A stretch of 14,426 bases of DNA from Spirochaetales bacterium (lineage in GTDB: Bacteria > Spirochaetota > Spirochaetia > Sphaerochaetales > Sphaerochaetaceae), in NCBI GenBank assembly GCA_017962865.1, contig JAGCUM010000052.1, positions 1-14,426 of the forward strand, read 5' to 3'. A program made the position numbers and the translations under genes. The notes beneath the pieces are model-generated. The model saw only the letters and a program-made list of their open reading frames with translations, was not told where the DNA came from and did not search any database. Below are positions 1 to 6,271 of this stretch, piece by piece. Every line of letters starts with the position of its first letter. Positions within the stretch are counted from its first letter, which is position 1.

Positions 1-5
1 CTGTT

Positions 6-968
6 TCAAAGCATCTTTTCCTTCTGGGGCGGGACAGGCTCGGATCTGATGATCTCTTCAAGCGTAGACAGCACGTTGATGTTCCTGTACGAGGCCTGGG
101 CCGAAAGCTCCACCCTGTGGCTCAGAACAGGAATGAAGAGTTTCTGTATGTCCTCGGGAATCACATAGTCCCTGCCTGATATGGCGGCAAGGGCCTTGGC
201 TCCCTGATAGAGGCATCGGCTTGCACGCGGGCTTGCACCGAGCATGAGATTGCCGTTTCCACGTGTCTTCTGGACTATCCTGACAATATAGTCCTTTATA
301 TCTTCGCTTACGAACACGGCCTTTGCGCTTTCACGCATCTTTATCAGTTCTTCCGGTCCTGAGACTGCCTTCAGCTCTCCGAACGGTATGTCGTCCCCGA
401 CCTTTGAGAGCATGGAGATTTCCTGTTCCCGATCCAGGTATCCCAAGGAGAGCTTGAGGAAGAACCTGTCCAGCTGAGCTGCGGGAAGGGGGAATGTGCT
501 GTCCTTTTCTATCGGGTTCTGTGTTGCCATGACGAAGAACGGGTCGGGAAGGGTGAAGGTCTTTCCGTCGATGGTGACCTGTCTCTCTTCCATGGCTTCG
601 AGCAGGGCTGCCTGAGTCCTCGGTATGGCACGGTTGATTTCATCTGCCAGGAGCAGGTTGGTGTTCACGGGTCCCAGAACGGTCTGGAATTCCGTTGTCT
701 TCTGGTTGAAGACCGTGGTTCCGACGACATCTGAAGGAAGCAGGTCCGGGGTGAACTGGATTCGGCTTTGGCTGCAGCCCAGGGCGATGGCAAGGGTTTT
801 TACAAGTGTAGTCTTGCCCGAGCCGGGGAGGTCTTCCAGCAGTACATGGCCGTTGCATATCAATGCTGCAAAGACAAGCTTAAGCTGTTCACGCTTTCCG
901 ATGATTATCTTCTCGGTCTCATCCATGAGACGGTTTACCGTTTCCTGTACATAAGTTGTTTCAGGCAT
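6..968 (-). CDS. MoxR-family AAA+ ATPase
   Basis: Complete 320-aa protein. MoxR ATPases are cytosolic AAA+ chaperones that usually help a von Willebrand A-domain or DUF58 partner mature; such partners would lie beyond the left edge and are not visible. Seen: Walker A LPGSGKT (residues 47-53), Walker B LLLADE (105-110), sensor 1 ATQNP (148-152), sensor 2 region GASPRAS (244-250), and the C-terminal lid helix bundle. Length is normal for the family. The start is supported by GGAGG (reverse complement of 975-979) six bases upstream, and a good promoter lies further upstream. It is divergent from pgsB across 98 bases, so a link with the polymer locus is possible but unproven. Family assignment is secure; the substrate is unknown. 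Confidence 0.95.
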   Translation of the reverse strand: MPETTYVQETVNRLMDETEKIIIGKREQLKLVFAALICNGHVLLEDLPGSGKTTLVKTLAIALGCSQSRIQFTPDLLPSDVVGTTVFNQKTTEFQTVLGPVNTNLLLADEINRAIPRTQAALLEAMEERQVTIDGKTFTLPDPFFVMATQNPIEKDSTFPLPAAQLDRFFLKLSLGYLDREQEISMLSKVGDDIPFGELKAVSGPEELIKMRESAKAVFVSEDIKDYIVRIVQKTRGNGNLMLGASPRASRCLYQGAKALAAISGRDYVIPEDIQKLFIPVLSHRVELSAQASYRNINVLSTLEEIIRSEPVPPQKEKML

Positions 969-988
969 GGAAATCCTCCAACAAGTAA

Positions 989-1017
989 AGGATAGGAGCC
1001 TAATGTTGAACTGTCAA
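989..1017 (-). promoter_or_regulatory. Candidate sigma-70-type promoter of the MoxR gene
   Basis: On the minus strand a perfect TTGACA (1017-1012) is followed after exactly 17 bases by TATCCT (994-989, four of six matches to TATAAT). The predicted transcription start is near 981, giving a short leader that contains the GGAGG site. The -35 box is strong and the -10 box is mediocre. Confidence 0.6.
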
Positions 1018-1018
1018 C
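1005..1018. repeat. Short inverted repeat, possible operator
   Basis: GTTGA-actg-TCAAC is a 5+5 inverted repeat in the divergent region. It covers the -35 box of the MoxR promoter, so a bound protein would block that promoter, and it sits about 50 bases before pgsB. Arms of this length can occur by chance. Confidence 0.3.
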
Positions 1019-1031
1019 TTACAATCGGGAC

Positions 1032-1060
1032 TTGCCCTGTGCAGGTTTCTGACGGATAAT
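1032..1060 (+). promoter_or_regulatory. Candidate promoter for pgsB
   Basis: TTGCCC (1032-1037) and GATAAT (1055-1060, five of six matches) are separated by exactly 17 bases. The predicted transcription start falls at about 1067, on or next to the pgsB ATG, so the message could be leaderless. This fits the absence of a good ribosome binding site: the best is GACGGA at 1051-1056, ten bases from the ATG. The -35 box is weak. Confidence 0.4.
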
Positions 1061-1066
1061 CACAGT

Positions 1067-2182
1067 ATGTGGTTCGTTCTCGTGCTCTTTATTGCCATCC
1101 TCATCCTGGGCGTAGTCGAAGACTCCGTCCTGAGAAAGCGCATCAAGAGCATTCCCGTAAGGATTCTGGTCAACGGGACCAGAGGCAAGAGCAGCGTGGC
1201 AAGGATGCTCGTCGCTGCCCTCAACGGGTGCGGGATCAGGACATTCGGAAAGACAACCGGTTCAGTCGCGAAGTTCATTCTTCCCGATCTTTCGGAGGAG
1301 GATGTACCGCGTAAGAAAGGAACGAGAATAGTCAGAGAACACGATCTTCTGTTTAAAAAAGCAGTGGAACATGACTGTCAGGCCATCGTATGCGAGTGTA
1401 TGGCCATCCGCGAGGAGAACCAGAAGATCATCGGAGACAAGCTCGTAATGCCTACGACGGTTGTCATAACCAATGCAAGGGTCGACCACGTGGACCAGAT
1501 GGGAAGCACGGAGGAGGATACCGCAGAGGTTCTCATCCGGAGTATCGGAAAGGCAACCGATGTGTTTACCGCAGATCCGAAGGTGGAGACAGCGCTCAGG
1601 AAGGCACGCGCTGGTGCGGAAATCCATCTTGTCGGGCAGCTTCCGGAAGAATACGAGCCATATCTTCAGAAGTTCAGTTTTCCCGCCTATGCAGAAAACC
1701 TCTCGGTCGTGCTCGAGGTCTGCAGAAGCCTGGGCCTGAACGATGCCGATGTCCTTGAAGCCGTCGTGAAGACGGTCCCTGATTTCGGAATGAAGGGAAG
1801 TGTTCAAGTGGACGGGCATCTGATTGTCAACGGATTCGCATCGAATGATTCCCTTAGTGCCGGAAGACTTCTGGAAGGCCGGGACATGGGCAGCGTTTCC
1901 GTTATCTATAATAATAGAAGCGACAGGGAATTCCGCCTGAAGATGTTTGCCAAGCTCTTCAGGGATGCAGGAGTGACGGATCTGGTGGTCGTAGGGGACA
2001 ATGCGGGCAAATGCGTCCGTCTATTTTCAAGAATAATGGGAGATGCTGCAGTCAGAAGCGGCGGCTCCACACCTGAGGATATAATAGGCAATTGCAGAAG
2101 CACAGTCGTCTGCATGGGGAATATAAAAGGCGCCGGCCATGCGCTGCTGGATTATTGTAACGGCCATTTGACGGAGGAATGA
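1067..2182 (+). CDS. pgsB: Poly-gamma-glutamate synthase ligase subunit PgsB (CapB)
   Basis: Complete 371-aa Mur-ligase-like amide ligase. In the known family it uses ATP to extend a gamma-glutamyl chain and works at the inner membrane face with PgsC. Seen: an N-terminal membrane helix (about 3-18), the ATP-binding motif NGTRGKSS (36-43), FGKTTGS (60-66), CECMAI (109-114) as in Mur-type ligases, TNARVDHVDQMG (135-146), and C-terminal VNGFASND and MGNIKGAGHA blocks. From memory these match Bacillus subtilis PgsB block for block; that protein is about 390 aa. There is no clear Shine-Dalgarno site, but no better start is available. It overlaps pgsC by one base. The substrate is taken as glutamate from the family and not shown by sequence. 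No PgsA/CapA homologue is in the window. Confidence 0.95.
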   Translation: MWFVLVLFIAILILGVVEDSVLRKRIKSIPVRILVNGTRGKSSVARMLVAALNGCGIRTFGKTTGSVAKFILPDLSEEDVPRKKGTRIVREHDLLFKKAVEHDCQAIVCECMAIREENQKIIGDKLVMPTTVVITNARVDHVDQMGSTEEDTAEVLIRSIGKATDVFTADPKVETALRKARAGAEIHLVGQLPEEYEPYLQKFSFPAYAENLSVVLEVCRSLGLNDADVLEAVVKTVPDFGMKGSVQVDGHLIVNGFASNDSLSAGRLLEGRDMGSVSVIYNNRSDREFRLKMFAKLFRDAGVTDLVVVGDNAGKCVRLFSRIMGDAAVRSGGSTPEDIIGNCRSTVVCMGNIKGAGHALLDYCNGHLTEE

Positions 2183-2616
2183 TGCTACATACGGCAATCG
2201 GAATAAGTATAGTCCTCGGATTCCTCTTTTCCGAGTTTCTCGGAATCTTCACCGGAGGACTTGTCTCCGCGGGTTATCTCGCATTCTACATGGAACAGCC
2301 CTGGCGTCTGGCCAGCACCCTCGTCCTTGCCATCGTCATATACCTTGTCACCAGGGGTCTTCAGAAGTTCATCATCATCTACGGAAGAAGGCGCTTCATG
2401 GTGGTTGTCCTTCTTTCACTGATCGGAACATGGCTTGTGGAGCAGAGGCTTTACTATTACCTGCGCTTCGTCGAGCAGGACATCAGGGTGGTGGGATACA
2501 TCATTCCGGGACTGATTGCAAACGACATGTTCAAGCAGGGAATAATCCGTACGGTTCTTGCAGTATCTATACTTGCCATAGTCATTAGACTCATTCTGAT
2601 GCTCGGAATACTGTAG
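2182..2616 (+). CDS. pgsC: Poly-gamma-glutamate synthase membrane subunit PgsC (CapC)
   Basis: Small integral membrane protein of 144 aa with about four or five hydrophobic helices. In the family it forms the membrane part of the synthase/export complex with PgsB. Seen: GGLVSAGYLAFYMEQP (25-40), YGRRRF (67-72) and YIIPGLIANDMFKQG (106-120), which match the characteristic blocks of B. subtilis PgsC as I remember it. Length is normal (about 149 aa in Bacillus). Two ATGs occur in tandem at 2179 and 2182. GGAGG at 2173-2177 leaves only one base before the first and four before the second, so 2182 is preferred. The pgsB stop and pgsC start share a base (TGATG), a sign of translational coupling. 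The usual next gene, pgsA/capA, does not follow. Confidence 0.94.
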   Translation: MLHTAIGISIVLGFLFSEFLGIFTGGLVSAGYLAFYMEQPWRLASTLVLAIVIYLVTRGLQKFIIIYGRRRFMVVVLLSLIGTWLVEQRLYYYLRFVEQDIRVVGYIIPGLIANDMFKQGIIRTVLAVSILAIVIRLILMLGIL

Positions 2617-2720
2617 GGCAAGTTTTTAGGTATACATCAAAATAAAACATTAAAATTGCGTAATTTCTCATTTTGCAACACAAATTGTTTTTTCAGTTAC
2701 AAAACACAAATAAATATTCC

Positions 2721-2749
2721 TTGCGTTTGCAAAAAGGCGGATGTAGAAT
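2721..2749 (+). promoter_or_regulatory. Candidate promoter for the transporter/hydrolase block
   Basis: TTGCGT (2721-2726) and TAGAAT (2744-2749, five of six) are 17 bases apart, with AT-rich DNA upstream. The predicted start is near 2756, giving a leader of about 53 bases that begins with a hairpin. The -35 box is poor and the -10 box is good. Confidence 0.45.
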
Positions 2750-2760
2750 AATTTTGTACG

Positions 2761-2790
2761 GACAATATCCGGCTTGTGCCCGATATTATC
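2761..2790 (+). promoter_or_regulatory. Hairpin in the 5' leader
   Basis: GACAATATC (2761-2769) pairs with GATATTATC (2782-2790) with one C/A mismatch. GG (2771-2772) and CC (2779-2780) pair inside it after a C/C mismatch, around a six-base loop. No T-run follows, so it is not a terminator. It may stabilise the 5' end of the message or be a regulatory structure. Confidence 0.35.
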
Positions 2791-2808
2791 AGTCAACTGG
2801 AGGATATT

Positions 2809-3426
2809 ATGAAGAAAGTTGTTTTGGCATTGGTTCTTGCCATCATGCTCCTTGTTGTCCCGACAGCTCTTTTCGCCGAGATTTCAGGAGATCCGCTTCA
2901 GACGTTCGACTGCCCGTTCCTGCTCACATCAGGTGGCCAGGGAGCAGGTTCCAAAATGCTCAGGCTTCTGATCAACCAGTCCAAGAAGTTCACTCTCGGC
3001 GAGAACGCCGATTTCTGGCTTGAGGACGAAACACCTGAGAGATATGCCTACATCGATTCCGGCAGATACACAACCCTCGTGATTGTCATAAGCGTCACCG
3101 AGAAGGGCCTCGGTGCTTCCGGAATCACAATCGAGGATGAGATCGGATTCCTCAAGGAAGTCCTTGCAAAGGCCAAGGCACAGAACATGAAGATCGTAGC
3201 CGTCAGCATGGAGGCCGATGCCAGAGCGCCCAAGCTTCCCACCAACGGAAACGAGAGAATCATCGACCTCGTATGTCCGCAGTCCGACTGGATCATCTCA
3301 ATCAAGGCCAACAACGCCGATGACAGATTCACGAAGATCAGCAAGGAGTACGGAATTCCCCTGACCATCATCGACAAGCCCATGGACCTCGTTCAGGCCG
3401 CACCGAGCATTTTCATCAAGAAGTGA
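2809..3426 (+). CDS. Secreted 205-aa protein of unknown function beside a DctM-like permease
   Basis: Function not recognised with certainty. A clear signal peptide (MKK, hydrophobic 4-18, cleavage likely after LFA at 21-23) sends it out of the cytoplasm. The mature part of about 182 aa alternates predicted strands and helices and has LLTSGGQGAGSKML (38-51), TTLVIVISV (88-96), MKIVAVSMEA (127-136) and DWIISIKANN (160-169), suggestive of a Rossmann-like binding fold. From memory it resembles proteins catalogued as DUF6305, but I cannot verify that. Start at 2809 is chosen because GGAGG (2799-2803) lies five bases before it and the signal peptide begins there; the GTG at 2776 has no such support. 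It is seven bases upstream of the permease gene, so a role as its extracytoplasmic partner is plausible. Confidence 0.88.
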   Translation: MKKVVLALVLAIMLLVVPTALFAEISGDPLQTFDCPFLLTSGGQGAGSKMLRLLINQSKKFTLGENADFWLEDETPERYAYIDSGRYTTLVIVISVTEKGLGASGITIEDEIGFLKEVLAKAKAQNMKIVAVSMEADARAPKLPTNGNERIIDLVCPQSDWIISIKANNADDRFTKISKEYGIPLTIIDKPMDLVQAAPSIFIKK

Positions 3427-3433
3427 GGTGTGA

Positions 3434-4741
3434 ATGACAACAACAACTCTGACGCTGATTCTGCTGCTGATAATGATAGCATCCTTCGTGCTCAGCAGCA
3501 TCAAGCTGAAATCCCCTGACATTTCCATGGCAGTGGCAGCAGTGGTCCTCGCAATTGCGGGAACCATAGCCGTTCCTGCACTCGGAAGCCCCGTCAGGTA
3601 CCTGGTAGAAGGCTTGTTCGTGAACCTGGATTTGGCCCTGCTGTTCATAGCGGCATCCATCTTCGTGAACATCTATTCGCATAGCGGAGCAATCGCAGCC
3701 ATCACAAGGACCGTCGTGGAGAAGGTCAACAACAAGTGGATTCTTCTCTCGATCATGGGTGTCCTGATGCTCATCCCCGGAGCCCTCACCGGTGCCGGAT
3801 CGGTTGCAATCTTCGTTCTCGGCGGTCTGGTGAACACGGTTCTGGAGTACCTGGGAATCTCCCAGAGAAAGAGAACGGTCTTCATCTGCTTCTTCGCCAT
3901 GCTGTCTGCCGCATGTCCCCCGATCAACCTCTGGACAATGCTCATGACCGCACAGGCCAACATGCCTTATGTCGGATTCACATGGCTGCTTCTCATCCCG
4001 ATCGTGATTGCAGGTGCATTCACAATCGTCTATGTCGGATGGGGTGCAAAGCCTCAGAACAAGGAAGAGACACTGGCCAAGTTCCCGCCCAAGGATCCCA
4101 AGCTCACATGGTGGAGAATCGTTCTTCCGTTCGTCGCCATCATCGCACTGTTCCTGCTGGCCCTCTACGATCCGTGGGGACTTCCGGTCCTGGGACTCCC
4201 GCTGATGTTCCTCATCGCCGCCGTGGTGGCATTCCTCTGCAACCCGAAGAAGACTTCCTTCAAGCAGTATCTCGGAATCCTGGATGATACCATGGAGCAG
4301 GTCTTCCCGCTGGTCGCCAACGTCCTTTCAATCGGAGTCCTGCAGAGCGCAATGGCCGCAACCGGAGTCAGAGGCCTCATCGGATCCACTTGTGTAGGAC
4401 TGCCGCTCGTGCTGATCTACTCGCTGATCCTGATCGTAGGTCCGATCTGCCAGGGATGTTTCAACTACGGTGTTTCGATCGTTCTCGGCGGACCGCTCAT
4501 CTTCATGTTCAATACTCTCGGTATGGATGTGACTGTCATCTGTGCAGCTCTTTCGCTGATCTTCCCGCTCGGAGACACACTGCCTCCTTCAAGGATCGTC
4601 GGAAGACTCGCATGCGAGGAAACGGGATACAAGGAGTCGTACATCAGCTTCTTCAAGACCCTGCTTCTGCCGATGCTGGTGCTCGGAGCCATGGCTGTGA
4701 TCATGATCATCAAGCCCGCATCGTTCGCATTCCTGTACTAA
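3434..4741 (+). CDS. DctM-like / ion transporter superfamily permease
   Basis: Complete 435-aa polytopic membrane protein with about ten to twelve hydrophobic segments. It resembles the large permease subunit of TRAP (DctM) and related IT-superfamily transporters, which move organic anions using an ion gradient. The two halves carry matching re-entrant-loop-like signatures: PGALTGAGSVAIF (115-127) and PLGDTLPPSRIVG (378-390). A hydrophilic loop (about 205-226) separates the halves. The ribosome binding site GAGGTG (3425-3430) overlaps the stop codon of the upstream gene. Neither a classical DctP solute receptor nor a normal-size DctQ subunit is present; the secreted 205-aa protein and the 57-aa membrane protein occupy those places. 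Substrate unknown; glutamate or short gamma-glutamyl peptides would fit the context. Confidence 0.85.
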   Translation: MTTTTLTLILLLIMIASFVLSSIKLKSPDISMAVAAVVLAIAGTIAVPALGSPVRYLVEGLFVNLDLALLFIAASIFVNIYSHSGAIAAITRTVVEKVNNKWILLSIMGVLMLIPGALTGAGSVAIFVLGGLVNTVLEYLGISQRKRTVFICFFAMLSAACPPINLWTMLMTAQANMPYVGFTWLLLIPIVIAGAFTIVYVGWGAKPQNKEETLAKFPPKDPKLTWWRIVLPFVAIIALFLLALYDPWGLPVLGLPLMFLIAAVVAFLCNPKKTSFKQYLGILDDTMEQVFPLVANVLSIGVLQSAMAATGVRGLIGSTCVGLPLVLIYSLILIVGPICQGCFNYGVSIVLGGPLIFMFNTLGMDVTVICAALSLIFPLGDTLPPSRIVGRLACEETGYKESYISFFKTLLLPMLVLGAMAVIMIIKPASFAFLY

Positions 4742-4756
4742 GGAGGATATGGAAAC

Positions 4757-4930
4757 ATGATATTTTTCGAGAATCTTATTCATATTCTTTATTTCGTGAT
4801 GGCAGGTCTGGTTCTCCTGAGCATGCTCAAGAGCCTCTTCAAGAGGAAAAAGAATCAGGGCGTGGTGTTCGACATCATGTATGCATACTGTCTCATTCCG
4901 TTCCTTCTTAGGATCCTGTATATCAAGTGA
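4757..4930 (+). CDS. 57-aa two-helix membrane protein
   Basis: Small gene, easily missed. ATG at 4757 is preceded by GGAGG (4742-4746) ten bases upstream and ends TGA at 4928-4930. The protein has an acidic start (MIFFEN), a hydrophobic helix at about 7-25, a strongly basic link (KSLFKRKKNQ, 25-34) and a second hydrophobic helix at about 36-55. By the positive-inside rule the loop is cytoplasmic, with both ends outside. It lies 15 bases after the permease and 11 before the M14 gene, in an otherwise fully coding operon, which argues that it is real. It could be a small auxiliary subunit of the permease, comparable in place but not in size with DctQ. I recognise no family. Confidence 0.75.
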   Translation: MIFFENLIHILYFVMAGLVLLSMLKSLFKRKKNQGVVFDIMYAYCLIPFLLRILYIK

Positions 4931-4941
4931 GGAGGGCGGAC

Positions 4942-6222
4942 ATGGAAAAGAAATCATTGATTGTAAAGATCGTTGTCCTGGTGCTTGCCCTCGTGCTTGC
5001 CCTGCTGTCCGGTATCGAGTTCTGGCAGCTCAGACACTACAAGGAGACCATCGTTGCCTCCGAGGACCTGACTGAGGTCAAGTGGTTCAGCGACTATGTG
5101 CCTTCCCTGAAGAACACATGGATGGATACCCCCGTATTCATCTTCGATTCAGGAGTCGAAGGCGGAACCGTATTCGTCTGCGGATGTCCGCACCCGTATG
5201 AGCCCGCATCCACGATGGCAGCCTATCTGATGATAGAGAACCTGCACGTGGAGAAGGGTAGGATCATCATCGTTCCCAGAGCCAACTATTCCGGTTCCAC
5301 GGAAGGAATGGTGGGTGATGCCTATCCGATGTTCTTCCACGTGAGCTCCGACTGGGGCATCTCACAGTACCGTATCGGTGACAGATACACCAACCCGCTG
5401 GACCAGTGGCCCGATCCGTTCACCTATGTGAACTATCCTTCGGGACAGAACCTGGCCTATCAGGACATCAGAAACCTCAACAGAACCTATCCGGGCCGCG
5501 AAAACGGAACCCTCACCGAGAGAGCCGCATACGCAGTCATGGAAATCATCAGACAGGAGCATGTCGATATGGCTATCGATATGCATGAGGCTGAGATCCT
5601 CTACCCGGTCACTTCCACTTATGTCGCTCCGTCAAAGGTTCTCGACCGCGAGAAGTTCCTGGAGACCGGAGAGATGGAATACTACGAGCCGGAAAAGAGC
5701 TCTCTGGACGTCGCCATGATGGCCGGAATGAACATCTCGGATCAGTTCCTCATGAAGAGTGCTTCATCGCCGAACACCCTTCACGGACTGAGCCACAGAG
5801 AGTGGGCGGACTGGTCTGACAGCCTGACGTTCCTCATGGAGACTCCCGAGATCTTCATCGATAAGATCACAGGACACAGAACAGAGGCTCTGATGACCGA
5901 AGGTAAGGACGAGTTCCTGCAGAAGGTTACGGACAAGGGACTGACCTACTTCCCGTATGACATGGAGTTCGGAACTCCGATGTGGTACAGGACAGGCCGT
6001 CACCTCACCGGAGCCCTGGAGGTCGTCTTCTGGGCAAGCTTCTTCTATCCCGAAATGGAGGTCCAGGTCACATGGCCGACCTACCTGGAGATGGAGGAGC
6101 TTGAGAAACAGGGAATCGACAGCATAGGTTACTATCTCAAGGATCCGAATGCTGCTGAGAATAAGGATCGTGCGTTCACCATCTACTACAAGCCGGTAGG
6201 TGAGAACTACGATAAATATTGA
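4942..6222 (+). CDS. Membrane-anchored M14-type zinc hydrolase (AstE/AspA-like)
   Basis: 426-aa protein with an N-terminal hydrophobic anchor (about 6-24) and no clear cleavage site, so the catalytic part probably faces outward while tethered. Seen: the zinc motif HPYE (H84, E87), NLNR (178-181) for substrate carboxylate contact, DMHE with the third zinc ligand H215, and LMETPE with the likely catalytic E300. These occur in the order and spacing of M14 carboxypeptidases, nearest in style to the succinylglutamate desuccinylase/aspartoacylase branch. Members cut amide bonds next to a carboxylate, which suits a glutamyl polymer or its fragments, but substrate is inference. ATG 4942 is chosen because GGAGG (4931-4935) is six bases upstream; the GTG at 4927 overlaps the previous gene and has no such site. 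Confidence 0.85.
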   Translation: MEKKSLIVKIVVLVLALVLALLSGIEFWQLRHYKETIVASEDLTEVKWFSDYVPSLKNTWMDTPVFIFDSGVEGGTVFVCGCPHPYEPASTMAAYLMIENLHVEKGRIIIVPRANYSGSTEGMVGDAYPMFFHVSSDWGISQYRIGDRYTNPLDQWPDPFTYVNYPSGQNLAYQDIRNLNRTYPGRENGTLTERAAYAVMEIIRQEHVDMAIDMHEAEILYPVTSTYVAPSKVLDREKFLETGEMEYYEPEKSSLDVAMMAGMNISDQFLMKSASSPNTLHGLSHREWADWSDSLTFLMETPEIFIDKITGHRTEALMTEGKDEFLQKVTDKGLTYFPYDMEFGTPMWYRTGRHLTGALEVVFWASFFYPEMEVQVTWPTYLEMEELEKQGIDSIGYYLKDPNAAENKDRAFTIYYKPVGENYDKY

Positions 6223-6232
6223 TTCTTTATGT

Positions 6233-6251
6233 CAAAAGCATGGGGCTTTTG
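6233..6251 (+). other. Hairpin between the M14 and first C69 gene
   Basis: CAAAAGC (6233-6239) and GCTTTTG (6245-6251) form a seven-base-pair stem with a five-base loop. It is followed by A-rich sequence and no T-run, so it is unlikely to be an efficient terminator on this strand. A role in message stability ahead of the C69-A gene is possible. Confidence 0.4.
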
Positions 6252-6271
6252 AATAAAAAATGGAGGAGAAA

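Larger units (their letters stand above)
2617..2808 (+). other. AT-rich intergenic region between pgsC and the secreted 205-aa gene
   Basis: This 192-base stretch is much more AT-rich than the flanking genes. It contains two TTGCGT/TTGCAA pairs (2656-2661 with 2673-2678, and 2721-2726 with 2727-2732), a candidate promoter at 2721-2749 and a leader hairpin at 2761-2790. I see no gene and no clear terminator for pgsBC here. Confidence 0.6.

Noticed and set aside
1262..1819. Long minus-strand reading frame inside pgsB
   Set aside because: It lies opposite a gene with strong family motifs and has no recognisable domain; it is a shadow frame.
2641..2720. TTGCGT/TTGCAA repeats as a CRISPR-like or iteron array
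   Set aside because: Only two pairs of six-base words with unequal spacing, in AT-rich DNA; too little for an array or origin.
2776..2808. GTG at 2776 as the start of the secreted 205-aa protein
   Set aside because: It would put 11 polar residues before the signal peptide and would cover the ribosome binding site used by ATG 2809.
4927..4941. GTG at 4927 as the start of the M14 gene
   Set aside because: It overlaps the stop of the 57-aa gene and has no suitably spaced Shine-Dalgarno site; ATG 4942 does.
6226..6254. Promoter ahead of C69-A (TTTATG, 17 bases, TTGAAT)
   Set aside because: Both boxes match the consensus poorly and the -10 overlaps a hairpin; not enough to call.
6260..6271. Upstream ATG at 6260 as the start of C69-A
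   Set aside because: Its first codons contain the GGAGGAG ribosome binding site for ATG 6272, and the signal peptide begins at 6272 as in copies B and C.
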